A stretch of 64,000 bases of DNA from Symbiodinium sp. CCMP2592 (Eukaryota > Sar > Dinophyceae > Suessiales > Symbiodiniaceae). The translations under genes and the position numbers were made by a program. A model generated the notes under the pieces. It ran no database searches, was not told the DNA's origin, and saw only the letters and a program-made list of their open reading frames with translations. This document shows, one piece after another, positions 42,091-53,255 of this stretch. Numbering within the stretch: the stretch's first letter is position 1; each line of letters starts with the position of its first letter. The stretch lies in the NCBI GenBank assembly GCA_905221615.1, contig CAJNDT010000588.1:25246-89245 (forward strand). The letters are read 5' to 3'.

Positions 42091-43701
42091 ATGATTCCAG
42101 GCACTTTGAGGCAGTGGCTGGACGGCTGGGGGTCCGGCTTTCAGAGTGCCACCGAGGCCAGCATCGGTGCCACTCATGCCCGTTTTGGTCTCGGGGCGGC
42201 CAAACTTCCACAAAGATTGTTGGTGGGAACTGATTGCAGTGGCATTGATGCACCGATCCATGGCCTTAGGGAGCTCGGCATCACGCACCAGCATTTGTTT
42301 GGGAGTGAGGTGGCTGCTGGTCCTCGGTCGGTTATCGAGGCTAATACCAAGCCCTCGGTACTGTTCCACAGTGTCCTGGATGCTGACAAGGCACCGTTCG
42401 TTCACCTGTACATTGCCGGCTTCAGCTGCAAGCCGTTCAGCCTGCTCCACAATAAGTCAAGGCTCCTCAAGGAAAAACAGGCTCAAATATTCTATGGGGT
42501 CGTTGCACGCATCCAACTTGTGCGGCCCTCGTGCTTCGTGCTGGAGAATGTGTCAGGCATCAAGCGTGTTTCTGCAAAGGTTCTGGCGGCACTCAGGTCC
42601 ACAGGCTATCATGTCGAAATGATTTTGATGAACCCTGCCGAGCTACAGGAGCCCATCCAGAGGCCTAGGTACTACTTCATCGGGGTCCGGCAAGATGTGA
42701 GCCTCATCTCGCCAAAGGACATGTCGTGCTGGCTTCGTGAGGCTTGGGCGGAAGTCCTGGATGCAGTTGCTTCCGGAGACGCAGTCGATCTTTTGGATAG
42801 ACTGCTACCGGCGAGCCACCCTGCTGTGGCACAGTACCAGGAAAGCCGCAAACGGAAGTGGTCGCAAGCTTCCAACCGTGGGTTCCCAGGCTCCCAGGCT
42901 CCAGGCTCCCATGCTCCAAAGTGGAAAGAATTGCACAAGATGTGCAAAGCTTCAATGCAGCAGGGCAGCCGGTTGAAGAGTGAGAGTCGGAGGCCTTGCA
43001 CTGAGAGCGGAGTCGCCTGCTGCGCAGACACGTTGTTCCTGCATTTGCCGCGTGAGCGTGATGCCTGGGACATCATTTGCACAAAGCATGCAGGCAGTAA
43101 GGAGCTTGTCGCGGATGTATCCCAGAATGTGAACCGAGCCCGGGTGCGGACCGATGGCTCCCTGCCTACTGTTACACCTGGGGCCGTACTGGTATCCGCA
43201 CGAGCTGGAAGGATCATTAGCCCGCTTGAAAAAGTCATGCTGCACGGTTTTCCAATTCACCGTATGGTTTTTCCCAGCAAAGTGACCGACAAGGAGCTCG
43301 CCAGCATGGGCGGCAACACGATGCATGTGCAGATTGTAGCCGTGGCAATGAAGTTTGCGCTTGCGTTGGTAAACTGGAGCCTGCCCAAAGCTTCCCGGCC
43401 GACAGCCTTGTGCAGCACCGTTGCTGCGCCAAGCATAACTGCTTCAGTTGTGCTCGGCGCAGCAGCGAAATGCCGCAAGCGCCATGGCAAGCCACGGAAG
43501 GCTCCCAAGGCGCGAAAGGCTGCATCGGCGCAGAAGCCTCCAAAGGCACCAAAGGCTCCAAAGGCTCAGAAGGCTGAAGGCATGTCAGCTTTGGCAAAGC
43601 GTTGGCAGAAAGTCTTGAGACCGCAGGCAGCAAAGAAGTGCTCGAGGAAGGGTGCCACGGCCACATTGGCGTCCCGTCTTGCCCATCGCTGGGCAAAGTA
43701 G
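42091..43701 (+). CDS. C5-cytosine DNA methyltransferase
   Basis: Single open frame of 536 aa from ATG 42091 (context GCCGCCATGA). Family motifs in order: I-like GTDCSGIDAP (AdoMet); IV GFSCKPFS with catalytic Cys113, where most enzymes have PCQ or PCN; VI FVLENVSG (Glu152); VIII QRPRYYFIG (Arg191/193); and late IX/X region GRIISPLEKVMLHGFPIH and MGGNTMHVQIV (Asn409). It should transfer a methyl group from AdoMet to cytosine in DNA. No PWWP, BAH, chromo or helicase domain is visible. At about residues 268-278 a PGSQAPGSHAP stretch, encoded by the GGCTCC motif, interrupts the protein. The C-terminus is Lys/Ala/Pro-rich (KAPKARKAASAQKPP), from the same motif in another frame, and ends in a basic tail. 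The gene is intronless, unlike its neighbours. Methyltransferases carried by retroelements have been described in dinoflagellates (from memory). Confidence 0.9.
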   Translation: MIPGTLRQWLDGWGSGFQSATEASIGATHARFGLGAAKLPQRLLVGTDCSGIDAPIHGLRELGITHQHLFGSEVAAGPRSVIEANTKPSVLFHSVLDADKAPFVHLYIAGFSCKPFSLLHNKSRLLKEKQAQIFYGVVARIQLVRPSCFVLENVSGIKRVSAKVLAALRSTGYHVEMILMNPAELQEPIQRPRYYFIGVRQDVSLISPKDMSCWLREAWAEVLDAVASGDAVDLLDRLLPASHPAVAQYQESRKRKWSQASNRGFPGSQAPGSHAPKWKELHKMCKASMQQGSRLKSESRRPCTESGVACCADTLFLHLPRERDAWDIICTKHAGSKELVADVSQNVNRARVRTDGSLPTVTPGAVLVSARAGRIISPLEKVMLHGFPIHRMVFPSKVTDKELASMGGNTMHVQIVAVAMKFALALVNWSLPKASRPTALCSTVAAPSITASVVLGAAAKCRKRHGKPRKAPKARKAASAQKPPKAPKAPKAQKAEGMSALAKRWQKVLRPQAAKKCSRKGATATLASRLAHRWAK

Positions 43702-44155
43702 TAGTCATTAATTCGTCATATTATGACGGAGAATGGCATGCGTTTTCTAATTTGGCCACTCGGAGTTGGCATCATAGACTGACTTAGGTGAGGCCGGGTG
43801 CAAAATTCGGGAAAGCCTGCTCCGAGCAGTACAGATTATTTGGACTGGGTCACCCTGCCGACTCCCAGTGAAACAAACCGCCGCAGTGTGCATAGGAGTT
43901 CGCAGTGTTGTGCCATTCGGGCTGCTTGACTCGGGGTAATACCCTCACGTCTGCCAGGCAGCTGCTCGCTGTCGGATCGAACGGGAAGCTGGAGGCGCGG
44001 TTCTCGGGTTAGTCGGAGTCGGTTGGACCAGTTGCAGAGTCTGATTCAGTTCCAGTCTTAGCACGGTTGCCACGGTTGCGTTTGCTTGTCATCGTAAGTG
44101 CTGCGCGGTCGCTTCAGGCTCCCAGGCTCAAGGCTCCAAGGCCCCCAGGATTTCA
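43702..44155. other. Spacer downstream of the methyltransferase
   Basis: About 450 bp with no gene recognised. It ends with a CAGGCTCCCAGGCTCAAGG cluster (44115-44150) just before the ORF-B start. Confidence 0.4.
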
Positions 44156-44432
44156 ATGCCAGTGGGTAGCCGCACCCTGCGTGGTCTTGCCGCTCGGTTC
44201 GGACTACGCTCCCGGAAGCAGGACCGGACGCCGACAAAAAAAAGACGAGGTCCACAAGGATCCGTGCCTGCGGCCCCGAAGAAGCTTCGGCTCGAGTCCG
44301 GCGAAGGCCTGGCTCAGGAGGGCGACGACGACACCGGAAAGGGATGTGGCGATGTTGGTCTCGCGACTGAGAGCGATGCAGAGCATTTGGCTCGCCATCG
44401 TGGTGGCGACGAGAAATGCAGCCGATGCAAGC

Positions 44433-44560
44433 TGCCCGGTTCAGAAACCCTAATTTTAATTTAAATTATTAAATTATTTAATTAATTATTTAATTTTAAT
44501 ATTTAAAGAAATTTAAATCATAAATGGTCTTATTATTTAATAGGGTTTCTGAACCGGGCA
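44433..44560. mobile_element. Short AT-rich element with 20-bp terminal inverted repeats
   Basis: Left arm TGCCCGGTTCAGAAACCCTA (44433-44452) and right arm TAGGGTTTCTGAACCGGGCA (44541-44560) are exact reverse complements around 88 bp of almost pure A/T. Total length is 128 bp. It sits exactly at the end of the proposed first exon of ORF-B, so it may be an introner-like element or MITE that made or colonised the intron. No clear target-site duplication. Confidence 0.8.
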
Positions 44561-44667
44561 ACTAGACATACTACATACATACATACTTACATGCCTGCCA
44601 TGCATGCATACACATTACATGTCAATCTATTTTTTCATTTTGGTTCTTTATCATCTTGCTGTCGTGT

Positions 44668-44693
44668 TTCTCTCTCTCTCTCTCTCTCTCTCT

Positions 44694-44766
<73 letters not shown>

Positions 44767-44813
44767 TCTCTTTCTCTCGTTCTCTCTCTATCTCTCTCGC
44801 CCTCTCTCTCTCA

Positions 44814-44845
<32 letters not shown>

Positions 44846-44877
44846 TGCTCTCCGTCTCTCTCTCTCTCTCTCTTTCT

Positions 44878-44926
<49 letters not shown>

Positions 44927-44938
44927 TCTCTCTGTTGG
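44668..44938. repeat. (TC)n microsatellite
   Basis: About 270 bp of CT dinucleotide repeat with rare interruptions, in the first intron of ORF-B copy 1. The Ser/Leu-rich open frames here are artefacts. Confidence 0.95.
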
Positions 44939-46694
44939 ATCGTTATTGTTTGTGGCAGACTTGCTACTTGACTATGTTGCAGTTGCTGGTTGGTTCTTGC
45001 TTCCGGCATTCTCGACTTGATCTCGTCCGTTTGCATACAATCCCAACATGTCAGTCAGGTTCCTTCGCTTCCAGGAAGTTTGGAGCAAAGCCGGAAGCCT
45101 CACCCACACGTCTTGGGGCAAGCAGCAGCGGACAGTTTGGCTGGGCCAGAGACCAGCTCGCCGAGGAGGCGATTGGGGCATCGGCTGTCACTTTTGTGCA
45201 CACTTGATGAATGTTTTGGCACAGAACCCAGCAGAGCGGAAGAGGTTGCAGTCCGGCCGAATTGTGCAGTGTAGTGCGAGCGGATAGCCCCTTTGTGATC
45301 AAATTAAGGCTGACCGTGACCAGCCCAACTTTCGCAGCCCTAAATGCCTAAGGCTGGGCAGTCGCCTCTCTACCAAGTGGGGTGCCTATGAGGTCCGATC
45401 AAGGACCGCATCATGTTGTCGTTGTCAGCTGTGATTTAAGGCATCAGTCGCAGACTTTGGCAGGAGTGCGATGCAGGCATGCTGCATACACGCTCACAGC
45501 AAGACCTTCGTTCACCAGGTGGCCACGAAGGTTTACCTAGCTCCTGACACGCCGATCTCACAGTGCTTGCCTTACAGCATCAAGCATCAGCACCTCTTCT
45601 CCGGCAACGTTCCTCAGCCGGCAGATTGGCTGCGAGCGTGGCGGGCGTGCCGGACAGCATCTTCTTTCAAAGGTGCCGTGAAATTCTATTCCACGGAAGA
45701 CTTCGCTGCTGGCAGGAACACGAAGCTTGACAGTGTGAGCCAGGATGCAGCACTTTAAAAGGCCTAAGGTTTCAGATTGTTGACATTTTATTTTGGCACA
45801 TTTAAATTTAAAATTTGACAAATAATTTAATTAATCATCTGAGGTCTCAAGAACATGATTCTTGTTATGCACTGGGCTGTCAAGAGTGTTCGCAAGCAGC
45901 GTCTCGAACAAGCCACCAGCATCAGCTTGTCCGTGGACGACCGCAAGGAGTATCGTTTGGGGAGGTACCGTTGCGATGTTCCACCGCGCACTGCCAAGCA
46001 GTCAGCGGCTCCAGGCTCCCAAGGTCCCCAAGGCTCCCAAGGCTCCCAAGGCTCGGAGGATGGCCCGCTTGTCGCCGATGGCTTGCTTGGGGTCTACAAG
46101 ACAGGTGCCAGTGTTCCTGAAAACACATTGGAGGAGCACGATGCGGACAAGAGTCAGGTGATGGCAGACAGCATAGGCATAGTCATTGACAGGGCCTGTC
46201 AGGATCCGGAAGGCAAAACTGACGAGGAGTCCTGCAGCCGCTTGAAGCTGCACGTGCGGCACTTTGCAGCCGATCAGTGCACATCTGCCCGGAAGTGTGG
46301 AAGGTTGTTGGTCACTGGCGGCCAGTATCCTAACCTGGTCTGGGTAAGCCATGATCCTGCGCACCAGGTTCGTATTGCCTACCAGGACCCTCTTCACGCC
46401 ATGCCCGAGTTCCAAGACCAGTGGGAGCGTTTGTTTGCTCCCGGCAAGGGCAAGCATGCGCTTATCCCGGACATCCAGAACTCAGAAGTCTGGAAGGCCA
46501 GGCTCATGGCGGCCCAGCAAGAGGTTCTCAGGCTCCATGGCTCCCAGGCTGGTGTGGAGAAGGTGATCCGAGCGTTGTCGTTCTCCCAACCTCGGTTTGA
46601 CTCGTCGGCCACACCAATGCTGAAGTACTTGTGCATGATTCGTGCGATGGCGGTCTTATGTGCTATGCAGGCTGCTGACGAGTCTTGTCCTTAT

Positions 46695-46962
46695 GTCAAA
46701 CAAATTTTAAAATTATTAAATTTAATAATTATTATTTATTTTAATTTAATTATTGTGTATTAAATCTTAGTCTTAGTATGGATTGTATTAATGCATGTAT
46801 GTGCGGATGTATGTATGTACGTAATTATTATTTTAATAATTTAATAATAATAATAATTTAAATTAATAAATGACAATGATTAATAACTATTTAATTAATT
46901 TTATAATATATTAACTTTTATTCAATAATAACTAAGTATGTAGTCTTAGTATTATGTATATG

Positions 46963-46993
<31 letters not shown>

Positions 46994-47864
46994 TGTATGT
47001 ATTAATGCATGGTAATTCACTTTCAATGTGTAGTATCTAAATTGAATTGTATGTATGTATGTATGTATGGCATGTACGTATGTATGTATGTATGTATGTA
47101 TGTAAGTATTATGTATGAGTATGTATGTATGCATGTATGTATGTAGTATGTATTATGTAAGTAAAGCATGGATGTAAGTATTTATGTATGTACGTATGTA
47201 TGTAGGTATGTATGTATGTATGTAGTATGTATGTATGTATGTGTAGCGTTAAGAAATTTAAAGTATGTATGTGTGTATGTATTATGTATGTATGTATGTA
47301 TGTATGTATGTATGTATGATACGTATGTATGTATGTATGTATTGTATTGGCATTGTATGTATGTATGTATGTATGCATGTAGGTATTATTAGACATATTA
47401 TTATTAACATAATACATGTATGTATGTATGTATGTATAGTATGTATGTATGTATGTATGTATGTATGATGTATGTATGTATGTATGTATGTATATTATAG
47501 TATGTATGTATGTATGTGTGTATGTATGTATGTATGTATGTATGTATGGCATGTATGTATGTATGTATGTATGTATGTATTGTATGACTGAGTATGAACT
47601 AATTTAATATTCAATAAATTAAATTATTTTAAACATTGAATGTTTGTATGTATGTGTGTATGTATCGTAGTATGTTATGTATGTATAGTATGTATGTTTG
47701 TATGTTTGTATGTTTGTATGTTTGTATGTATGTATGTATGTAATTTAATGTATGTAAGTATTATGTATGTAGTATGTATGCATGTATGTATGTAATGTAA
47801 TAGTATGTATGTACTCTACGCATGTATGTCATGTATGTTGAAATGTCCGTTGTATGACACACAG
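46695..47864 (+). repeat. Intron filled with AT-rich DNA and (TATG)n microsatellite
   Basis: GT donor after TCTTGTCCTTAT, AG acceptor GACACACAG|GAGAG. About 200 bp of AAT/ATTA-rich DNA precedes about 900 bp of TATG/GTAT repeats with short interruptions. Tyr/His/Thr- and Met/Tyr/Val-rich frames in it are spurious. Confidence 0.85.
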
Positions 47865-48217
47865 GAGAGAAACACGGTCGAGATTCGCTCCCGAGCAGAG
47901 CGCGCCTTGCAAAACATGAATGCAGCAGCCCTCATGCGCTGTGGACTCACTTGCGACTACAAATCTGAGTGCCTGGGTTTCTTGCGCAGGAACTTTGACA
48001 TTGAGGATCCAGATGTATCCTGCACCCCCAGAGTGCTGGAAGAGTTCACCAAGCGCCAGCGGTTCTTATTTGTGGATGGATACATCCTCTCCGACAGCTC
48101 GCAGGTTCCCAGTTCCGTGGACGGCTCCGAGGCTCCAGGCTCCCAGGCTCCCAGGAGGTGTGCAACCCAGTTAGTTTACGAGGAGATCCAGACACCAGAG
48201 CCGCAACTACCCTGCAA

Positions 48218-48248
48218 GTTTGTCGTCGTCATAGCGGTTGTGTTCCAG
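48218..48248 (+). other. Possible 31-nt intron in ORF-B copy 1
   Basis: GTTTGTCGTC...TGTTCCAG begins GT and ends AG. Removing it joins PEPQLPC with RLRWYARRGKPRIF through a split Asn codon and keeps the frame open. The same sequence occurs in copy 2 (54391-54421). If it is not an intron, both copies share a frameshift. Confidence 0.5.
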
Positions 48249-49314
48249 TAGGCTTCGCTGGTATGCCCGCCGTGGCAAACCTAGGATCTTCTATGGCAAC
48301 AGAGTCCACTACCTGTGCACGAAGGCCGTCATTTCTGATGTAAGGCAGATCATGGGAACTATGGCGCACGTGGTCGAGGCGATGCTGGAGCGTTTGCGAG
48401 TAGATCTGACGGAGGATGAGATCGCCGTGGATCTGCAGGTATTCAACCTTCGGCTGTGGCAGGAGACGAACCGACAACAGGAGCTAGTGGACTCTACACG
48501 CAAGCTCTGTGATATGCTCAAGCTTTCGCACGGTACAGCCGTGCTGTTTGGACGATTTGCTCGCAAATTGCATCCTCTTCTAGCAGCAGCTAAGTCAAAG
48601 GACCCAGGCTTCGGGAACAAACATGCGTGGTCTTGGTTGCTTCGGCCAGCGTGGCGTGCACGGCATGCACACAAACTTCCATGGACAGAGGATTGTCATG
48701 CGCTCATTGCTTTCTTCTTGTCCTTGAAGATCAACACGACCACGCTGGAAAGGGATTTGGGACACTTGCTCACACAGCTGGAGGCGCATTCCGGACCCCT
48801 AACTCCAAATGGCTCAACCATTGCCTCCATCCTCGAGGTGGCAGTTGAAGGTCCCCAGCGAGAGGAAGAATTTTTCCGGAAGCCGGAGAGCGAAGGTGCC
48901 GTGCTGACCCCAACTGACTTCGGGGTTCTTTGTGGTGAACTGTGGATTCGTCACTTTGGGCGTCGGTTCCGCATGACCTACAACAAAGAACGAAAGCAGG
49001 GGCCCAGCAAGCCACGCCAGGCACGTTCTGGAACTCTGGCTGCAATTGTCAGAGGCCGTGAAGCAGCCGCCGCCGAGGCAGCGAAGAGAGCAGAGGCAGC
49101 TGCTTCGAAAGGCAGGTCGTGGAAGCCGGCCTCTTTCGTTCCGGGCTTGAGCCTGCCTTTGCCGGCAGCGTCTGCCTCTGCCCAGAACAGCGTTGCTGGC
49201 ACACGTTGGGCTTTCGCCCGCCCCACACCAGATGCCCTCAAGCATTTGGAGAATTTCCGTGCACGCACACAGCAGAAATATGACGGTGACTCAGCAGCAC
49301 AACGGTTGCTTTCC

Positions 49315-50340
49315 CAAAGGCTCCAAGTGTGTGCTTGGACAATACTTGGTTTGTTTTGTCCAGGAGAGCACCTCTGTCTATTCACTCACTTGGGTTTTTG
49401 CTGATCTACCTAAGAAACCTAGCAAAAAAGGCTGCATAAAGCAAAGCGGTCGCTGTGAAAAAACGGTTTGTCAAGATAATATCAGCTCCAGGATCCTGAT
49501 CAGAGCTCGCAATCGAAAGAATCTCCGAAGTTTGAGCGGGTTCGTCAGAGAGAAGATGGAAACAATCGAGGGTTTCTATCCAATTGCCGCCGCCGATCAG
49601 CAAAATATGGAAAGTCAAAACACCAGTGTTTTATGATTTCGCTGCTGAGCTTTCGGTACATATAACCGAAACTTCGGCAGCGAAACATAATATTAATATG
49701 CATATATATATATATATAAGATTCCTGTATATATGTACTGTGTGTATGTATCTAGGTGTGTACACAGCCCCAAATAACTTCAAAGCTTCGATTTCTGATC
49801 AGGCTTCGACTGCTGAGTGGTGCTTTCGCATGAGTGGGTGCGATGCTGGTTGCCGCTGCAACTTGTGATCAGGGGCAGATGTTGCAAATCGAGTTTCATG
49901 TTCAGCCCGTACGGTTGGCTTGACTTTGCAAACACGATGTTTACTATCATTCAAAGCTGCTCGTACTATCGTGTGACATTCAATATGTTCGGAATTCATC
50001 AGCAGAGTTCGTCTAGCAAATAAATAATCTGCCCGCACAATTAGCTGCATGTTTTTCTCATGAGCCATGCCTGGCCTATTGGGTATCATCCACCAAGTGA
50101 AGTTCAAGAAGAAGCAAGGTGCCTCCCACCCTAGCCTGCTGCTGTCAGTTGTGCTGGAATTGTGTACATGCGAATACAAGTGTGTCTGCTGCTGTGCTCG
50201 AACAAAGGTTCTCCGAACGAGTGTTCAGGACAGCACGGTAGGTCTAGAGACTAATTCTAATTAGGCTTCGTGAGCCAGTGTTCTGGACTGTATTCCTCGA
50301 GCTGCATGCAAAGGTCAGGGTTTTGCCGAACATGTCTGTA
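49315..50340. other. Unique segment after the duplication, nothing recognised
   Basis: About 1 kb with no gene I can support. It contains a short (AT)n run near 49700. No similarity to the corresponding downstream region of copy 2. Confidence 0.4.
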
Positions 50341-50367
50341 TAAAGTTTGCAGCCTGTAGTTAGCGAC

Positions 50368-51200
50368 ATGTCGAAGACCGACCGCGAAGTGTCGGCGGAG
50401 AATGGCAAGCCGGCAAAGTTCCGGGCAATTGCCTCGGAACGGATGTGGAATGGGGTCAAGGAGTCCGGTGTGCAGGTTTTGCAGCCAATACGGTTTTTTG
50501 TGACGGATCCTTTGCTGAATTGCTATTTCCGTGCTTTCATGTGCGGTGAGGTGTAGCTTGCGCAATTTCGCTGTTAAATGTGCATCAAGGATACTGCTAT
50601 GAAGATCGTGGAAGTGCTGCGGCCGGAAATCGAGAAGCGGTTGGATGCACTCCGAGAAAACGATGAGTCTTAGCTCGTATAGAGTATTCGTACTGCTGGT
50701 GCGGCTGCCAAATGCTCTCAGGACCATCCGCTGCTGACTGTGTTCGAGGTGAAACTTGCGGAATGCGACCTGGTTGACCCGTGCAATTACGAAATCATGA
50801 AACGCTACGTCGTTTACCTGATGAAGGGCATTACGCTTCCTCACCCGGACTTGATATCGTGTAAAGAGCACAGGGCCGGGGCCTCACATCATGAGCAGTT
50901 CATTTCAATTAGTCGCACTGTTTCCTCGCATGTGTCTACTTAGGCTGCATGCCTTTATGCTGCCTGTGCTTACGGAATGTGGACCAGTGGGTTTATGAAG
51001 ACCCGAGCCAGCCGGCGAAAACTCAAGGTTGGGGGGCAATTGCATGCAGTACATGTATCGTACTAGATGCAAGATTCATGCAGGAATGGGCCGAAGTCCA
51101 TGGGACACGGCTGAAATGGCTAGCGGCATATCTCTGTGCCATTATACATCGAACTCCTTTTGCGAGGACCGTGTGCCCACCGCACATGTACAAAAAGTAA
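50368..51200 (+). CDS. Possible exons of an unknown + strand gene
   Basis: Three protein-like stretches. 50368-50556 reads MSKTDREVSAENGKPAKFRA then IASERMWNGVKESGVQV. About 50740-50860 reads FEVKLAECDLVDPCNYEIMK then RYVVYLMKGITLPHPDL. 50949-51200 reads MPLCCLCLRNVDQWVYEDPS then GWGAIACSTC...W..VHGTRLKWLAAYLCAII, with CxxC pairs that could bind zinc. Codon usage resembles the neighbouring genes, but order, splicing and function are unknown. The right end runs into the scaffold gap. Confidence 0.35.
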
Positions 51201-51400
51201 TGCATGTTCTCTGCTGCAGGACCGCTGAGATCGCGGTGCTGAAAACCATGTACTTCCGTGTGAACGGACAATGTGTTCCGGCCCGGCGAGGGAGTTCGAG
51301 CTCGATTGGTAGCTGTTCTGAGGCATGACACCGTCTATGATGCGATAGGGCGGGGCTTGAGGTTTCATTCCGTAGTGGAGCTGACTTGCAGCAGGCTTCA

Positions 51401-51500
51401 NNNNNNNNNNNNNNNNNNNNNNNNNNNNNNNNNNNNNNNNNNNNNNNNNNNNNNNNNNNNNNNNNNNNNNNNNNNNNNNNNNNNNNNNNNNNNNNNNNNN
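51401..51500. other. Scaffold gap (100 N)
   Basis: Exactly 100 N, the conventional size for a gap of unknown length. Homology of the right contig to 45374 onward starts at its very first base, so order and distance across the gap are uncertain. Confidence 1.
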
Positions 51501-53224
51501 CAAGTGGGGTGCCTATGAGGTCCGATCAAGGACCGCATCATGTTGTCGTTGTCAGCCGTGATTTAAGGCATCAGTCGCAGACTTTGGCAGGAGTGCGATG
51601 CAGGCATGCTGCATACACGCTCACAGCAAGACCTTCGTTCACCAGGTGGCCACGAAGGTTTACCTAGCTCCTGACACGCCGATCTCACAGTGCTTGCCTT
51701 ACAGCATCAAGCATCAGCACCCCTTCTCCGGCAACGTTCCTCAGCCGGCAGATTGGCTGCGAGCGTGGCGGGCGTGCCGGACAGCATCTTGTTTCAAAGG
51801 TGCCGTGAAATTCTATTCCACGGAAGACTTCGCTGCTGGCAGGAACACGAAGCTTGACAGTGTGAGCCAGGATGCAGCACTTTAAAAGGCCTAAGGTTTC
51901 AGATTGTTGACATTTTATTTTGGCACATTTAAATTTAAAATTTGACAAATAATTTAATTAATCATCTGAGGTCTCAAGAACATGATTCTTGTTATGCACT
52001 GGGCTGTCAAGAGTGTTCGCAAGCAGCGTCTCGAACAAGCCACCAGCATCAGCTTGTCCGTGGACGACCGCAAGGAGTATCGTCTGGTGAGGTACCGTTG
52101 CGATGTTCCACCGCGCACTGCCAAGCAGTCAGCGGCTCCAGGCTCCCAAGGTCCCCCAGGCTCCCAAGGCTCCCAAGGCTCGGAGGATGGCCCGCTTGTC
52201 GCCGATGGCTTGCTTGGGGTCTACAAGACAGGTGCCAGTGTTCCTGAAAACACATTGGAGGAGCACGATGCGGACAAGAGTCAGGTGATGGCAGACAGCA
52301 TAAGCATAGTCATTGCCAGGGCCTGTCAGGATCCGGAAGGCAAAACTGACGAGGAGTCCTGCAGCCGCTTGAAGCTGCACGTGCGGCACTTTGCAGCCGA
52401 TCAGTGCACATCTGCCCGGGAGTGTGGAAGGTTGTTGGTCACTGGCGGCCAGTATCCTAACCTGGTCTGGGTAAGCCATGATCCTGCGCACCAGGTTCGT
52501 ATTGCCTACCAGGACCCTCTTCAAGCCATGCCCGAGTTCCAAGACCAGTGGGAGCGTTTGTTTGCTCCCGGCAAGGGCAAGCATGCGCTTATCCCGGACA
52601 TCCAGAACTCAGAAGTCTGGAAGGCCAGGCTCATGGCGGCCCAGCAAGAGGTTCTCAGGCTCCATGGCTCCCAGGCTGGTGTGGAGAAGGTGATCCGAGC
52701 GTTGTCGTTCTCCCAACCTCGGTTTCACTCGTCGGCCACACCAATGCTGAAGTACTTGTGCATGATTCGTGCGATGGCGGTCTTATGTGCTATGCAGGCT
52801 GCTGACGAGTCTTGTCCTTATGTCAAACAAATTTTAAAATTATTAAATTCAATAATTATTATTTATTTTAATTTAATTAATTGTGTATTAAATCTTAGTC
52901 TTAGTATGGATTGTATTAATGCATGTATGTGCGGATGTATGTATGTACGTAATTTTTATTTTAATAATTTAATAATAATAAAATTTAAATTAATAAATGA
53001 CAATGATTAATAACTATTTAATTAATTTTATAATATATTAACTTTTATTCAATAATAACTAAGTATGTAGTCTTAGTATTATGTATATGATATGTAGTAT
53101 GTATGTATGTATGTATGTATGTATGTATGTATGTATGTATGTGTTAATGCATGGTAATTCACTTTCAATGTGTAGTATCTAAATTGAATTGTATGTATGT
53201 ATGTATGTATGTATGGCATGTACG

Positions 53225-53255
<31 letters not shown>

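Larger units (their letters stand above)
45374..49314 (+). repeat. Segmental duplication, copy 1
   Basis: It matches 51501-55487 at roughly 99% by eye, including introns and microsatellites. Differences are scattered single bases and microsatellite length. The left limit here equals the first base after the scaffold gap in copy 2, so the true duplication may extend further left. Confidence 0.9.
44156..49404 (+). pseudogene. ORF-B copy 1: multi-exon gene of unknown function, 3' end replaced
   Basis: Probable exon 1 is 44156-44432 (MPVGSRTLRGLAARFGLRSR, basic KKRRG, acidic, ending KCSRCKL). Next exon about 45053-45280 (WSKAGSLTHTSWGKQQ, WGIGCHFCAHL, a CxxC motif). Then a short exon (RLSTKWGAYEVRS), 45471-45730 (FVHQVATKVYLAPDTPISQ, NVPQPADWLRAWRACR), 45852-46694 (MILVMHWAVKSVRKQ, SLSVDDRKEYRLGRYRC, VRHFAADQCTSARKCGRLLV, VSHDPAHQVRIAYQDP, IPDIQNSEVWKARL), 47865-48217, then after a 31-nt intron RLRWYARRGKPRIFYGNRVH and a long region ending AAQRLLS at about 49314. 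The pattern of conserved Asp and His residues might suit a degenerate RNase-H-fold transposase, but I cannot show that. Homology with copy 2 stops at 49314, and the true C-terminal exons are missing here. Confidence 0.65.

Noticed and set aside
44591-45207. Ser/Leu-rich frames of 126-183 aa
   Set aside because: They are translations of a (TC)n microsatellite.
45852-46694. Calling ORF-B a hAT-type transposase
   Set aside because: Some Asp and His residues could fit, but I could not trace a full DDE or DDD set or a dimerisation domain, so it is left as unknown.
47109-47552. His/Thr/Tyr-rich - strand frames (also 53179-53577)
   Set aside because: They are translations of the TATG/CATA microsatellite in an ORF-B intron.
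50257-50871. 204-aa - strand frame
   Set aside because: The + strand in the same place has protein-like stretches with better composition, and no domain is visible on the - strand.
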